From contig NZ_KB235922.1 of NCBI RefSeq assembly GCF_000332195.1, forward strand, positions 2,504,211-2,568,210: a stretch of 64,000 nt of DNA, written 5' to 3'. Below, piece by piece: positions 21,263-30,131 of the stretch. A program made the translations under genes and the position numbers. Under the pieces are notes generated by a model that had not been told where the DNA came from, did not search any database, and saw nothing but the letters and a program-made list of their open reading frames with translations. This stretch comes from Pleurocapsa sp. PCC 7319. Lineage in GTDB: Bacteria; Cyanobacteriota; Cyanobacteriia; Cyanobacteriales; Xenococcaceae. How positions within the stretch are numbered: position 1 is the stretch's first letter; each line of letters opens with the position of its first letter.

Positions 21263-23041
21263 ATGAGTGGTTTAAAAAGTACAATTAAAGCAGAAAATTT
21301 AGTTGATATCCTCCGCAATAGGGCGATTGAACAGCCAAATCAAACTATATATAATTATTTGGCGGACGGAGAATTAGAAAATCAAAGCCTGACCTACAGA
21401 CAAGTAGAACAAAAAGCGAAAATGATCGCCGCTTATCTTCAGTCTGTTAGCTCTCCTCAAGATAGGGTTTTACTCCTATATCCTTCGGGATTAGACTATA
21501 TTACTGCTTTCTTTGGTTGCCTTTACGCTGGAGTAATTGCGATTCCCGCTTATCCCCCACGACCTAATCGTTCTTTAAACCGCATTCAAAATATTCTGCA
21601 AAACGCCAAGTCGAATTTAGCTTTAACTAATAGTAGTACTTTACTAAGTCTGGAGCGTCAATTAGAACGTACTCCTGAGCTTCATAGTCTACGCTGGATT
21701 ACAACAGACACCTTAAACAGCGATTTAGCTCAAGACTGGCAAGAACCTCATATTGTCGGCAATGATATCGCCTTTTTGCAGTATACCTCGGGCTCAACAG
21801 CAGAACCAAAGGGAGTCAAAATTGCTTATCGGAATTTATTGCATAATCTAGAAGCAATCCATCGCTGTTTTAGACATTCGCCCCAGAGTAAGGGAGTAAT
21901 TTGGCTACCACCCTACCACGATATGGGCTTGATCGGTGGTATTCTTCAGCCATTGTACGGTGGTTTTCCCGTGACATTAATTTCGCCGTTAATGTTTTTA
22001 CAAAGTCCTCTGCGCTGGCTTAAAGCCGTTTCCCGCTACCGGGCTACTACTAGCGGTGGTCCCAATTTTGCCTACGACCTCTGTGTTCGCAAATTTAAAC
22101 CAGAACAAGCACAAGGATTAGATTTAAGCAGTTGGCAAGTAGCTTTTAATGGTGCAGAGCCAATCAATCATGAAACCTTACAAAAATTTGCCCAAACCTA
22201 TGCTCCCTACGGATTCGATGAATCAGCTTTTTATCCCTGCTATGGCATGGCAGAAGCAACTTTAATTGTTTCTGGTGGTTCCCAAAACGCCGCTGTAGTA
22301 ACCAAAACTGTTCAAGGAAGAGCTTTAGAACAGAATAAAATTGCGATCGCCCAGGCCCATGAATCTCACTCCCGTACTTTGGTTAGCTGTGGTGGTAGCC
22401 TAGTCGATCAAAAAATTGCGATCGCCAATCCTGAAACTATGGTGAGCTGTAACCCTGGAGAAGTTGGAGAGATTTGGGTTGCTGGCTCTAGTATTGCTCA
22501 AGGATATTGGGAGCAACCCGAGATAACTGAAAACACCTTTAATGCTTACCTCCAAGATACCCAAGAAGGACCTTTTTTGCGTACAGGAGATTTAGGTTTT
22601 ATCGATGAAGGTGAGTTATTTTTTACAGGTCGTCTCAAAGACATGATTGTCATCAAAGGACGCAATCACTATCCTCAAGATATAGAAAAAACTGTAGAAG
22701 AAACTAACTCTTGGATTAGACCAAGCGGTGTAGCCAGCTTCTCTGTTGAGATCAAGGGAGAAGAAAAATTAATTGTACTAGCAGAAGTAGAGCGTCGTTA
22801 CTGGAGTAGCCAACGTTATGTAGCCAAATCTAATGGCAGTTCGACTCAGGAAAATATTATTGACGCTAAAGATTTGATTAAATCAATTCGGCGAGAAATT
22901 TCCAAAAAACACGATTTACAGGTTCACACCGCTCTATTACTCAAGCCAGGTAGTTTACCTAAGACCTCTAGCGGTAAAATTCAACGTCACGCCTGTAGGG
23001 CCGAATTTTTGAGTAATACTTTAGAAGGCTTACCAGTTTAA
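21263..23041 (+). CDS. Fatty acyl-AMP ligase (FAAL), standalone
   Basis: Adenylate-forming enzyme that activates a fatty acid as acyl-AMP, usually for transfer to an acyl carrier protein. The 592-aa protein has the ATP motif FLQYTSGSTAEPKGV, WLPPYHDMGLIGGILQPLYG, the FAAL-typical GGPNFAYDLCVRK, FYPCYGMAEATLIVSGG, LRTGDLGFIDEGELFFTGR and the catalytic-lysine region LPKTSSGKIQRHACR. No carrier, polyketide or desaturase domain is fused or adjacent, so the acceptor is unknown. Start ATG at 21263 with the AMP-binding domain beginning about 12 residues later. Confidence 0.9.
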   Translation: MSGLKSTIKAENLVDILRNRAIEQPNQTIYNYLADGELENQSLTYRQVEQKAKMIAAYLQSVSSPQDRVLLLYPSGLDYITAFFGCLYAGVIAIPAYPPRPNRSLNRIQNILQNAKSNLALTNSSTLLSLERQLERTPELHSLRWITTDTLNSDLAQDWQEPHIVGNDIAFLQYTSGSTAEPKGVKIAYRNLLHNLEAIHRCFRHSPQSKGVIWLPPYHDMGLIGGILQPLYGGFPVTLISPLMFLQSPLRWLKAVSRYRATTSGGPNFAYDLCVRKFKPEQAQGLDLSSWQVAFNGAEPINHETLQKFAQTYAPYGFDESAFYPCYGMAEATLIVSGGSQNAAVVTKTVQGRALEQNKIAIAQAHESHSRTLVSCGGSLVDQKIAIANPETMVSCNPGEVGEIWVAGSSIAQGYWEQPEITENTFNAYLQDTQEGPFLRTGDLGFIDEGELFFTGRLKDMIVIKGRNHYPQDIEKTVEETNSWIRPSGVASFSVEIKGEEKLIVLAEVERRYWSSQRYVAKSNGSSTQENIIDAKDLIKSIRREISKKHDLQVHTALLLKPGSLPKTSSGKIQRHACRAEFLSNTLEGLPV

Positions 23042-23141
23042 GGTGAGTTTGGAGTTTGGAATTCAGATATCTAGAAACTGAAAAATTCTGGTGATTTTCT
23101 GAGTTTTTAGCTCGTCTAGTAGAAGTAGAATAAAAGTTTTT

Positions 23142-23600
23142 TCAAGCTATTTTAAGATTACTTTGATGTCGCTCTGGAACAATTAATACTGGACAATTAG
23201 CTTTGCGGATTACTCCTTCACTGACACTACCTACTAAAGTTTTGTAGACGGAACCATGACCGTGAGACCCAATAACAATTAGATCGGCATCGAGTCTTGA
23301 AGATTCTGCGATAATAGTTGCTACTGTCGCCCCTTGAACGAGTAAAGGAGTGACATCGATGCCACTTTGCTCTAATTGCAAAGCTTGATCTTGAATATAT
23401 CTGTGTTCTTTTCTCAAAATTTTAGCTCTCCAGTCTCGTTCGCATTGTGGACCAGTACCATAACCAACAAAATCTGGATCTGGAGCAGCAATATGAATCA
23501 ACCATAACTTGCAAGCAAAGGATTGAGCCATTTCAGCTGCTTGTGCAACAACTTTAGGAGTAACGTCGGAAAAATCTATGGCAGCTAAAATATTATTCAA
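23142..23600 (-). CDS. Universal stress protein (UspA family)
   Basis: 152-aa single USP domain. It starts with the conserved strand NNILAAIDFSDVTPKVV and carries the nucleotide-binding pattern DLIVIGSHGHGSVYKTLVGSVS followed by VIRKANCPVLIVP, i.e. the G2xG9G(S/T) motif of ATP-binding USPs. Small cytosolic dimeric proteins of this family respond to stress, but the specific role is not deducible. It lies just downstream of the GMC oxidoreductase gene on the other side of a 90-bp gap in opposite reading context (GMC gene is also minus strand and upstream), so co-transcription is possible. Confidence 0.92.
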   Translation of the reverse strand: MNNILAAIDFSDVTPKVVAQAAEMAQSFACKLWLIHIAAPDPDFVGYGTGPQCERDWRAKILRKEHRYIQDQALQLEQSGIDVTPLLVQGATVATIIAESSRLDADLIVIGSHGHGSVYKTLVGSVSEGVIRKANCPVLIVPERHQSNLKIA

Positions 23601-23689
23601 GATTAGTTCCTCACGATAACTAAAATGTTTCGCTATTCAATTATTAACATAGTTCAACTTATTGTCCCGAGCAAAAAATTATATGAGTA

Positions 23690-25246
23690 TTATATAAGTT
23701 GTTTCAGCTGCTCGGCGACTCGGATCGCGTTAGCAATAATTGTTAAAGTGGGGTTTACTCCTGAGTTGGAAGGGAAAAAGCTGCTATCAACTACGTATAA
23801 GTTTTCGACATCGTGAGTACGACAATCAAGATTAAGTACCGATGTGCTTGCATCTTCGCCAAAACGACAAGTACCACATTGATGCCCTACCGCTGAGAGA
23901 GGAATATAACTACGGGGATATATACCCAAAGGAATAACGTGCTTGGTAGATTTAGTGATAGCCTTCAAAGTTTCAGTCCAACGATGAATTAAACGATCTC
24001 TTGCTTCGAGGTTATTAGGAGTATAGTCAAGACCTACTCGATCTTTTGCCCACCGTACCCGATTATTGGGGTCGGGCAAATCTTCTGTTTGTAACCACCA
24101 ACCTGTGGAGTGTTGGGCTACTATCTCCAAAGCCTTTTCAGGCGAAAACTTAACAAAAGGAGCTAGTAAAGGAGGTGCTTCAGCAGGAATCATTCCCGCT
24201 TTGACGTTACCTGTATTTTGTACCATGCCCATTGGATAGGGAAAGTCTGGTTCTCCCCAATAAAAATCATTTAGACCGATAGTTTTTTGATAGACTGTCT
24301 CATTTTGGCGATCGCTTAAAGCAACGATAGTGGTAGCAAGATGCTTCATAAAGTTGCGTCCTACTTGATCTGAACTATTAGCTAAACCATTGGGGTGGGA
24401 GTCATTAGCAGAACGCAATAGTAGAGCAGCGGAATTGATCGCACCACAGGCAACCACAACCAGATTGCCCGAAAATATTTCAGTGCGATCGCCTAAATCA
24501 GTTTCCACACCCGTAACTTCTTTTCCCGTACTATTGGTATGCAGCTTAAGCACCTTGGCTCCAGTCATTAAAGTAACATTGTCATATTTACGAGTGGGAT
24601 TAATACAATTGACTTCGGCATCTGCTTTGCCATCAACTAAACAAGGAAAACCATCGCAAGTATCGCAGCGAATACACTGGGATAAACTCCGATCTACTTC
24701 ATTTAATTTAAGTCCAACAGGTAAATTGAAAGGGGAGTAGCCAAGTTGCTTAAGACTATCAACAGTAGTCTGCATCTGGGGTTCATGACTAACAGGCGGA
24801 TAAGGATACTCGTCTCTTTTCGGTTCCGTGGGGTCTTGACCCTTTTTACCATGAACGTTAAATAATTTTTCCGCTTGAGTGTAATAAGGGGCAAAATCTT
24901 GGTATTTTAGCTCCCAAGCTGGAGAAATTCCCCCTTTGTGTTCTACTTCGTCAAAATCTCGTTCTCGCATGAGTAATAATGCTGCACCATAAACCTTGGT
25001 ATTACCGCCAACCCAATAGCAAGTTTGAGGATCAACAGTTTCTCCTTCTTGGTCGCACCACTGTTCTTCAGTATAGTAACGATGGTCTTGATAAACTTTT
25101 TCAGGACTCCAATTTTCCTTCTCTCTAGGTAAAAAGTCACCCCTTTCTAAAACCAAGATTTTTTTACCAGTTGGCGCCAGCTCATGAACTACAGTGCCGC
25201 CTCCAGCACCAGTACCAATCACAATCAGGTCGTAATGTTGATTCAT
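23690..25246 (-). CDS. GMC-family FAD-dependent oxidoreductase
   Basis: 518-aa flavoenzyme of the glucose-methanol-choline family, oxidising an alcohol or sugar hydroxyl. The N-terminal Rossmann motif DLIVIGTGAGGGTVVHELA binds FAD; a CIRCDTCDGFPCLV segment (four Cys in a row of about 14) is found in a cyanobacterial/actinobacterial subset; the C-terminal GMC motifs include AVGHQCGTCRFGEDASTSVL and SGVNPTLTIIANA. No twin-arginine or signal peptide. Substrate unknown. It ends a minus-strand set with DoxX (95 bp upstream) and SMP-30 lactonase, which suggests that its product may be a lactone; this is inference. Confidence 0.9.
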   Translation of the reverse strand: MNQHYDLIVIGTGAGGGTVVHELAPTGKKILVLERGDFLPREKENWSPEKVYQDHRYYTEEQWCDQEGETVDPQTCYWVGGNTKVYGAALLLMRERDFDEVEHKGGISPAWELKYQDFAPYYTQAEKLFNVHGKKGQDPTEPKRDEYPYPPVSHEPQMQTTVDSLKQLGYSPFNLPVGLKLNEVDRSLSQCIRCDTCDGFPCLVDGKADAEVNCINPTRKYDNVTLMTGAKVLKLHTNSTGKEVTGVETDLGDRTEIFSGNLVVVACGAINSAALLLRSANDSHPNGLANSSDQVGRNFMKHLATTIVALSDRQNETVYQKTIGLNDFYWGEPDFPYPMGMVQNTGNVKAGMIPAEAPPLLAPFVKFSPEKALEIVAQHSTGWWLQTEDLPDPNNRVRWAKDRVGLDYTPNNLEARDRLIHRWTETLKAITKSTKHVIPLGIYPRSYIPLSAVGHQCGTCRFGEDASTSVLNLDCRTHDVENLYVVDSSFFPSNSGVNPTLTIIANAIRVAEQLKQLI

Positions 25247-25341
25247 ATAAACTCTTGATCAAATACTTTTTCAAATAAACATTTCGTCTCAGCACGTTAT
25301 GTGCGAGCAACTATTTGCTGATAACAAATCAACTTCGGGAT

Positions 25342-25836
25342 TCAAATGTTAATCAGCCAGGCATTAATCGAAAATGCTCCAGGACCAAAAACTAATAGTA
25401 CAACTAAGATCAGACTATAAATAAAAGCTTTTTCTTGACTGGGAGGTTCCCCTTTACCACTTGCTCCTTCGTATTCTCCTTGAGGAATAAGATAGGGATC
25501 GCTAGCAACAAAGGGTAATCCTTGAGTAATTTCTAAAACTAAAGCAAATAACATTGAACATAAGATCGCTAAACAAGCTAAAGGAGTCAAGAAACCACTA
25601 ACCAGGCAAAAACCACCCAAAAACATCGATAGAGCTGATAAAAAGCAGAGATAAATTGGAAGTTTCAAGGCTTTTGACCACTGTTGTAAATGGGTGAGTT
25701 TAGGATAGCCGTGCAGAATAAACAAAATCCCTAAGCCAACACGCAAAGCTAGTAAGGTTATACCCTGAATTCCTACAGGAAAGGGTAAATAAAGCGATCG
25801 CCACAATTCTAAAATTGATTCTAAGATATTCAGCAT
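25342..25836 (-). CDS. DoxX-family membrane protein
   Basis: 164-aa membrane protein with about four predicted helices. LRVGLGILFILHGYPKLTHL is the signature first helix of DoxX/DoxD-like proteins, and GGFCLVSGFLTPLACLAILC the second. Family members are often linked to redox enzymes of the membrane. Only 21 bp separate it from the SMP-30 gene upstream, and the GMC oxidoreductase follows, so the three are likely an operon. Confidence 0.85.
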   Translation of the reverse strand: MLNILESILELWRSLYLPFPVGIQGITLLALRVGLGILFILHGYPKLTHLQQWSKALKLPIYLCFLSALSMFLGGFCLVSGFLTPLACLAILCSMLFALVLEITQGLPFVASDPYLIPQGEYEGASGKGEPPSQEKAFIYSLILVVLLVFGPGAFSINAWLINI

Positions 25837-25857
25837 TATTTAGTGAATTTACTGGCT

Positions 25858-26760
25858 TCAAGATTGATTTATTGATTTTAAATTAATCGCATATAAAGAA
25901 CTTCCTGCGGTAATAAATAAACGTCTACCATCTTTTCCTCCAAATGTAAGATTGGCGACAACTTCAGGGACAAGAATCTTACCCCAACGAGTACCGTCAG
26001 GGGCGTATATTTGAACACTATCAGCAGAACTAGTAAAAATATTTCCTTGTTGATCTACTCTTAATCCGTCAGGTTGTCCCGGTTCAATAACTGCAAATAC
26101 TCTACTGTTAACCAGTTCTGTGGCATCGATTAAATCGTAAGCGCGAATATAGTGATGACTTTGAGGATGATCGACTTGAGATGTATCGGAGACATACAAA
26201 ATACTTTCATCGGGACTAAAAGCTAACCCATTAGGACGTTCCATCTCTTTAATTACCGCATCTATTTCCCCTGTATCGGGGTCAAAGCGAAAGACAAAAC
26301 TTCCCGCTTGTTCCTGATTTCCACCATATCCCTCTCCTGGTTGAGTCAACCCGAATGGGGGATCGGTAAACCAAATTGTACCGTCACTTTTTACTACTAG
26401 ATCGTTAGGACTATTTAGACGATTATTTTGGTAGCGATCGCATAAAATAATCCATTCTCCATTATGCTCCCGTCTAATAATTGCCCTTTGACCATGAGAA
26501 CAACTGACTAATCGCCCTGATAAATCAAGATAATTACCGTTTTGATATTCAGATGGTTCGCGAATTACACTTACCCCATCTCTAGCATTCCAGCCGAATA
26601 ACTTGTTACCACTTACATCACTAAAAATAACGCTATCGTCTTCAGGAATATACACAGGGCCTTCTGTATGTTTTGCTCCATCGGCTAGTTTTTCTAATTG
26701 GACATCTGGGTCAATAATTGAGTACATTCGTTGGTCGTAAACTGCGATCGCCTCTTTCAT
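25858..26760 (-). CDS. SMP-30/gluconolactonase-type beta-propeller hydrolase
   Basis: Metal-dependent lactonase of the SMP-30/LRE family, opening sugar or related lactones. From ATG 26760 (MKEAIAVYDQRMYSI) the protein has 300 residues. Visible: HTEGPVYIPEDDSVIFSDV with the metal-ligand Glu, RLNSPNDLVVKSDGTIWFTD with the Asn/Asp ligands, and ERPNGLAFSPDESILYVSDT. The open frame continues 55 codons upstream to 26925, but that stretch runs through CAATAGGC-type short repeats and has no similarity to the family, so I reject the longer start. Together with the GMC enzyme it may form an oxidase-lactonase pair. Confidence 0.88.
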   Translation of the reverse strand: MKEAIAVYDQRMYSIIDPDVQLEKLADGAKHTEGPVYIPEDDSVIFSDVSGNKLFGWNARDGVSVIREPSEYQNGNYLDLSGRLVSCSHGQRAIIRREHNGEWIILCDRYQNNRLNSPNDLVVKSDGTIWFTDPPFGLTQPGEGYGGNQEQAGSFVFRFDPDTGEIDAVIKEMERPNGLAFSPDESILYVSDTSQVDHPQSHHYIRAYDLIDATELVNSRVFAVIEPGQPDGLRVDQQGNIFTSSADSVQIYAPDGTRWGKILVPEVVANLTFGGKDGRRLFITAGSSLYAINLKSINQS

Positions 26761-27080
26761 ATTCAATAGCGAATTAATATCTATAGCATTATCAACGTGA
26801 ATTCGATGAGTACAAAATTTAATGGTAAGAAGTATGGAATCGGGAATAGGCAACAGGCAATAGGCTATATTTTTCGTTCCTATCAGCATTGAAAATAGAG
26901 AATATTTTCGAGAATTGCTACCCAAATATCCTTTGTCGAACTGACGTTTATCAAATAACTATATCTATCAGGAAAAGCATACAAAATTTCACCTAAATCG
27001 ATCTTGTCTGTTCTTGCTGTAAATTTGTCTAATTTTGCGTCAACGATAATTTATTCAAAATCGATTTCCCAAACATACTC

Positions 27081-27196
27081 AGGACTTACGCACTAAGCAC
27101 CTATAACTTGCTGTTTCCCATTCCCTATTCCCTATTCCCTATTCCCTATTCCCTATTCCCTAAAACCTTGATTTTTTGTTTCACTGCGTAAGTCCT
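27081..27196. repeat. MITE-like element: 12-bp inverted repeats around (ATTCCCT)6
   Basis: AGGACTTACGCA at 27081-27092 and its exact complement TGCGTAAGTCCT at 27185-27196 bound a 116-bp segment. Inside is a run of six perfect ATTCCCT heptamers (27120-27161). It has no coding capacity. It lies between the VOC gene and the SMP-30 gene; the whole gap 26761-27207 holds no gene, only this element and short CAATAGGC-type repeats near 26850. Confidence 0.75.
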
Positions 27197-27207
27197 AATA
27201 TTTTGAT

Positions 27208-28158
27208 TTAGCGCGTAACATCACTAGCTAACAAAATAGCGTGTCCGTTTGGGTCCTTAATTAAATAACCTCGACTATAACGATAGAACTCGGGAAACTC
27301 GATTGCTTGAGGTGAAATAAGTTCTATTTTTTGTTGTTTTAACTGCTCGATTTCTTTTTCTAGTTCGGTTACTTCCATGACATAGTGTAGATGAGGAATG
27401 TCATTTATTTGCCATTCTTGTGGTCTTTCTCGACCAGTTTCAGGTTGTTGATAATCTAGGAGTTCGACTCCAATACTAGATTCTATTGGTTGTAAGGGAG
27501 TAACTTGCACTTTGGCTACGGGCAAACCATCGAGATCTGCTTGAACTTGACCCTGATTAAGATTCGTTCCCTCTTGCTCCAGATTTAATAGATCGCAATA
27601 AAATTTTAAGCTTTCTTCCGTATCTCTAACTGCGATCGCACTATGATCGATACCTAAAAATATGTCATTGTTGTTTTGGTGCCATTTTTCTTTTCCTTTA
27701 TCTTGAGGAAACCAAATTAATTCCAAACTATGATGATTTAATTCCCGAAACTTAAACGCCCTCACCCCCGCAGCTAGTTTATTATCATCTGGTATGGTTT
27801 GAGGTCGATTAGAAATTGGTGTAATAGGAAAATCCTGTAAATGTTCGTAAGCGCGATCTATATCACTGACGACAATTGCCAAATGCTGAAACCAAAGATC
27901 ATTACTTTGAGAATCTTCAGGAATGGGTTTAGCTTTAAGATCGAGATACTGAATTAGTTCAATAAATTCATCTCCTAGCTGTAGGGTAACTAGACGAACA
28001 TCAGTAGGTGGAATTGACCATAATTGATTATTAGTAGATGAAACCCATATCCTGTCGTCAACTATTTTAAAACCAAGAGCTTGAGTATAAAAATCTACAG
28101 AGCGAGCAATATCTGCAACCGTCAAGGCGATCGCATTAATTCTTTGAATTTTAATCAT
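27208..28158 (-). CDS. Two-domain VOC (glyoxalase/dioxygenase-fold) protein
   Basis: 316-aa protein made of two vicinal-oxygen-chelate domains (about 4-135 and 165-312). Each begins with a typical VOC strand: INAIALTVADIARSVDFYTQALGF and FLGIDHSAIAVRDTEESLKF. The C-terminal GYLIKDPNGHAILL is the usual last VOC strand. Metal ligands appear only partly conserved. Family members include lyases, isomerases and ring-cleaving dioxygenases, so no reaction is assigned. It is 59 bp downstream of the cupin gene and likely co-transcribed. Confidence 0.85.
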   Translation of the reverse strand: MIKIQRINAIALTVADIARSVDFYTQALGFKIVDDRIWVSSTNNQLWSIPPTDVRLVTLQLGDEFIELIQYLDLKAKPIPEDSQSNDLWFQHLAIVVSDIDRAYEHLQDFPITPISNRPQTIPDDNKLAAGVRAFKFRELNHHSLELIWFPQDKGKEKWHQNNNDIFLGIDHSAIAVRDTEESLKFYCDLLNLEQEGTNLNQGQVQADLDGLPVAKVQVTPLQPIESSIGVELLDYQQPETGRERPQEWQINDIPHLHYVMEVTELEKEIEQLKQQKIELISPQAIEFPEFYRYSRGYLIKDPNGHAILLASDVTR

Positions 28159-28217
28159 AACTAATTAATTTCTATTGGGTATAAATTTCCTACCAATATG
28201 GACCCCAGCCTGTGTAC

Positions 28218-28685
28218 CTACTGTAAATCTCCTGGTTTTAATCCCATCCAGCGATCGCCTTCTAACTGAACTATCATTAATTTGGCAGGTTCATCTCCTA
28301 CTGTTCCCGAAAGATGTCCTTGTTTCCCCTCTTGGTCGGGCTTCGTATTTTGATCGCCCCCAAAAGAAATTTCCCCCACACCCATTTCTACCCTCTGTCC
28401 ATCCATAGTTTCTACAAACCATTTACCAGATAGAGGAATAATCCACTGGGGCTGGGGGTTTTCGTGCCATTCTCCCACCCAGTTTACGGGTAATTCAGCA
28501 AAGACAATTTTAGATTCGGCATTCATCAAGCGATTATTCCATTGAGGAGCCGCATCACCGCCCATACTTTCCTGTTTAAAGTTAGTTAATTCACATTGAG
28601 TCTGATGACTAACACCATCACCATCAGTCCAAACATGCCAATAACTAAATTGTGGAGAATTAGACTCTTTTTTTGTATCAGTCAT
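28218..28685 (-). CDS. Cupin-fold protein
   Basis: 155-aa protein. FAELPVNWVGEWHENPQPQW followed by IIPLSGKWFVETMDGQRVEMGVGEISFGGD-type sequence matches the two cupin motifs with a His/Glu metal-ligand pattern, and the C-terminus LMIVQLEGDRW completes a single barrel. The related proteins are generally uncharacterised. It is the first gene of a likely cupin-VOC pair and lies near the GMC/SMP-30/DoxX set. Confidence 0.75.
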   Translation of the reverse strand: MTDTKKESNSPQFSYWHVWTDGDGVSHQTQCELTNFKQESMGGDAAPQWNNRLMNAESKIVFAELPVNWVGEWHENPQPQWIIPLSGKWFVETMDGQRVEMGVGEISFGGDQNTKPDQEGKQGHLSGTVGDEPAKLMIVQLEGDRWMGLKPGDLQ

Positions 28686-28690
28686 TATTT

Positions 28691-28714
28691 ACTTGTTACT
28701 TGTTACTTGTTACT
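28691..28714. repeat. Heptamer tandem repeat (ACTTGTT)3
   Basis: Three perfect copies of ACTTGTT plus three bases, overlapping the stop of the glycine-zipper-like gene at 28710. One of several distinct 7-bp arrays in this window. Confidence 0.85.
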
Positions 28715-29306
28715 CATACAGAGAGATCGCTGAATCAGGTTCAATGACCACCACTCGATCAGCTGTCAGATTTCCTGTTGCTGCCCCAGCAGCAGCGCCA
28801 CCAACAATTTCACCTACACCTGCATCACCAAATACTTCACCTAAAACAACCCCTCCCGCAGCACCAATACCTGCATCTTTAGCGATCGCTCCAGCTGATG
28901 TATCGCGAGGATCTTTAACATCTTTGATAATTCCAGAAGAGGCATTAATCCTGTAGCTGTAGTTGCCATAAGTTACTGCTTCAGCAACATAGCGCAATCC
29001 ACCTTCAGCAGGAACATATTTACCGACTATGGTTGCACCTACTGGAACAGTAACATTATCAATCACTCCTCTTTCTTGCGCGATTAGATTATAAGAATAG
29101 GTGCGATCATTATTCAGATAAAGGGTTTCCTGTTGAGCGCTTTCAGCCTTTAAGCTTGGCGAATTTTGAGCTAATAAGAATTGAGTTTTTGGTTGACTTA
29201 GAGCAGGTCTGGTAAATAAAAATACTCCGCCTATCAGGAAAAGTCCTGTAGTTGTCCAGGTAAGCATATTGCCAATATTACTTTGTATTTTGTACGACAT
29301 AGTCAT
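28710..29306 (-). CDS. Exported protein with glycine-rich membrane/zipper segment
   Basis: 198-aa conserved-looking hypothetical. An N-terminal hydrophobic helix (LTWTTTGLFLIGGVFLF, about 15-31) suggests a membrane anchor or uncleaved signal. The middle (TVPVGATIVGKYVPAEGGLRY) is beta-rich. Residues about 145-182 (GAGGVVLGEVFGDAGVGEIV, continuing GGAAAGAATG) form a Gly/Ala-rich stretch like a glycine zipper. Function unknown. It is transcribed toward the cupin gene with a 24-bp gap containing a 7-bp tandem repeat. Confidence 0.7.
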   Translation of the reverse strand: MTMSYKIQSNIGNMLTWTTTGLFLIGGVFLFTRPALSQPKTQFLLAQNSPSLKAESAQQETLYLNNDRTYSYNLIAQERGVIDNVTVPVGATIVGKYVPAEGGLRYVAEAVTYGNYSYRINASSGIIKDVKDPRDTSAGAIAKDAGIGAAGGVVLGEVFGDAGVGEIVGGAAAGAATGNLTADRVVVIEPDSAISLYE

Positions 29307-29480
29307 AATGTATTTAATAGCTTTTTAAGTTACTAGCAGTTAACCTACTGCTTCGAGATTAATAGGAAAATATGTTAAATGAAATCCAACAAAAGTAATA
29401 TTTGAAGTCTTGGAAGTAGAAACAGAGACAACGCTAGAATCAGAACTAGAAGATACTGAAATTGTGGGAACTTCTGATTA

Positions 29481-29717
29481 AGTAATGATAATGGTAATAC
29501 TACTGCGGGCACTGTCATAAATTTAACAGGAACCGTAGAAAATGATGAAGTTTTTGTAATTGCTGATAATGATGCTGATGCAGTAATTCTAGCCGAAACA
29601 GATTTTACTAGTACTAGTAGTTTTTTTAATGGTGACGATGCGATCGCTGATAGAACGTTACTAAAGTATAGTGATAAGGATTACTACTATTTCCATCAGC
29701 TTCAATCCATCAATTAA
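29481..29717 (+). pseudogene. Fragment of a lamin-tail-domain-like extracellular protein
   Basis: The frame SNDNGNTTAGTVINLTGTVE continues DEVFVIADNDADAVILAETD and then SFFNGDDAIA. The run VFVIAxxxADxxILAxxDxT...SFFNGDDAI is characteristic of lamin-tail domains in bacterial extracellular nucleases and adhesins. No start codon precedes it: an in-frame stop lies at 29475. The preceding 70 nt encode acidic sequence (EVLEVETETTLESELEDTEI) in another frame, as if a frameshift split the gene. Both termini are missing relative to any known host protein. Called a gene fossil. Confidence 0.5.
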
Positions 29718-29748
29718 AAAACTCCAGTTTACAAATTGGAGTTTTTTA
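29716..29748. terminator. Bidirectional terminator hairpin
   Basis: AAAAAACTCCA and TGGAGTTTTTT form an 11-bp stem with A/T tracts on both sides. It separates the LTD fossil (+) from the exported hypothetical at 29790 (-) and can serve both strands. Confidence 0.85.
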
Positions 29749-29789
29749 ATCTAAATTGATTTGTCTTAAAAACATTCAATTTTTATTTA

Positions 29790-30131
29790 CTAGTTTTTAT
29801 CCAGATTGTTGAGCATAGATTTCACATGACTTAGATAACTTTTATCGTTGAGGGTGTCTTCTGACAACCTACCCGCTGAGACAGCAGTTTCAACTAAATC
29901 ATGAGCATCTATTTTTTTGGACTTGACTGCAGCAAGAAATCTACCACCAGAAGGAATACCTTGGTCAATAAATCGACCTTGATAACTACCAGTCACTAGA
30001 TTATAAGGGTTGATTTTTACAACATTGCGTGCTTCTCGACTGTTAATAGTCACTTTTTCTTGGGCTAATAAAGGTGAAGAAATTCCTAAAGTAGCTATCA
30101 TTGATATTGCAATAACTAAAACACGTTTCAT
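29790..30131 (-). CDS. Small exported protein of unknown function
   Basis: 113 aa with a clear signal peptide: MKRVLVIAISMIATLGISSPLLAQ, cleavage likely after LLA-Q near residue 23. The mature part (EKVTINSREARNVVKINPYN and onward) is about 90 residues and ends in an amphipathic helix (SYLSHVKSMLNNL). No cysteine, no known domain. Ribosome site GAGGAAAA precedes the ATG. It has its own terminator at 29716-29748. Confidence 0.7.
   Translation of the reverse strand: MKRVLVIAISMIATLGISSPLLAQEKVTINSREARNVVKINPYNLVTGSYQGRFIDQGIPSGGRFLAAVKSKKIDAHDLVETAVSAGRLSEDTLNDKSYLSHVKSMLNNLDKN

Noticed and set aside
26761-26925. N-terminal extension of the SMP-30 protein
   Set aside because: The added 55 residues run through short CAATAGGC-type repeats and do not fit the family; ATG 26760 gives a normal start.
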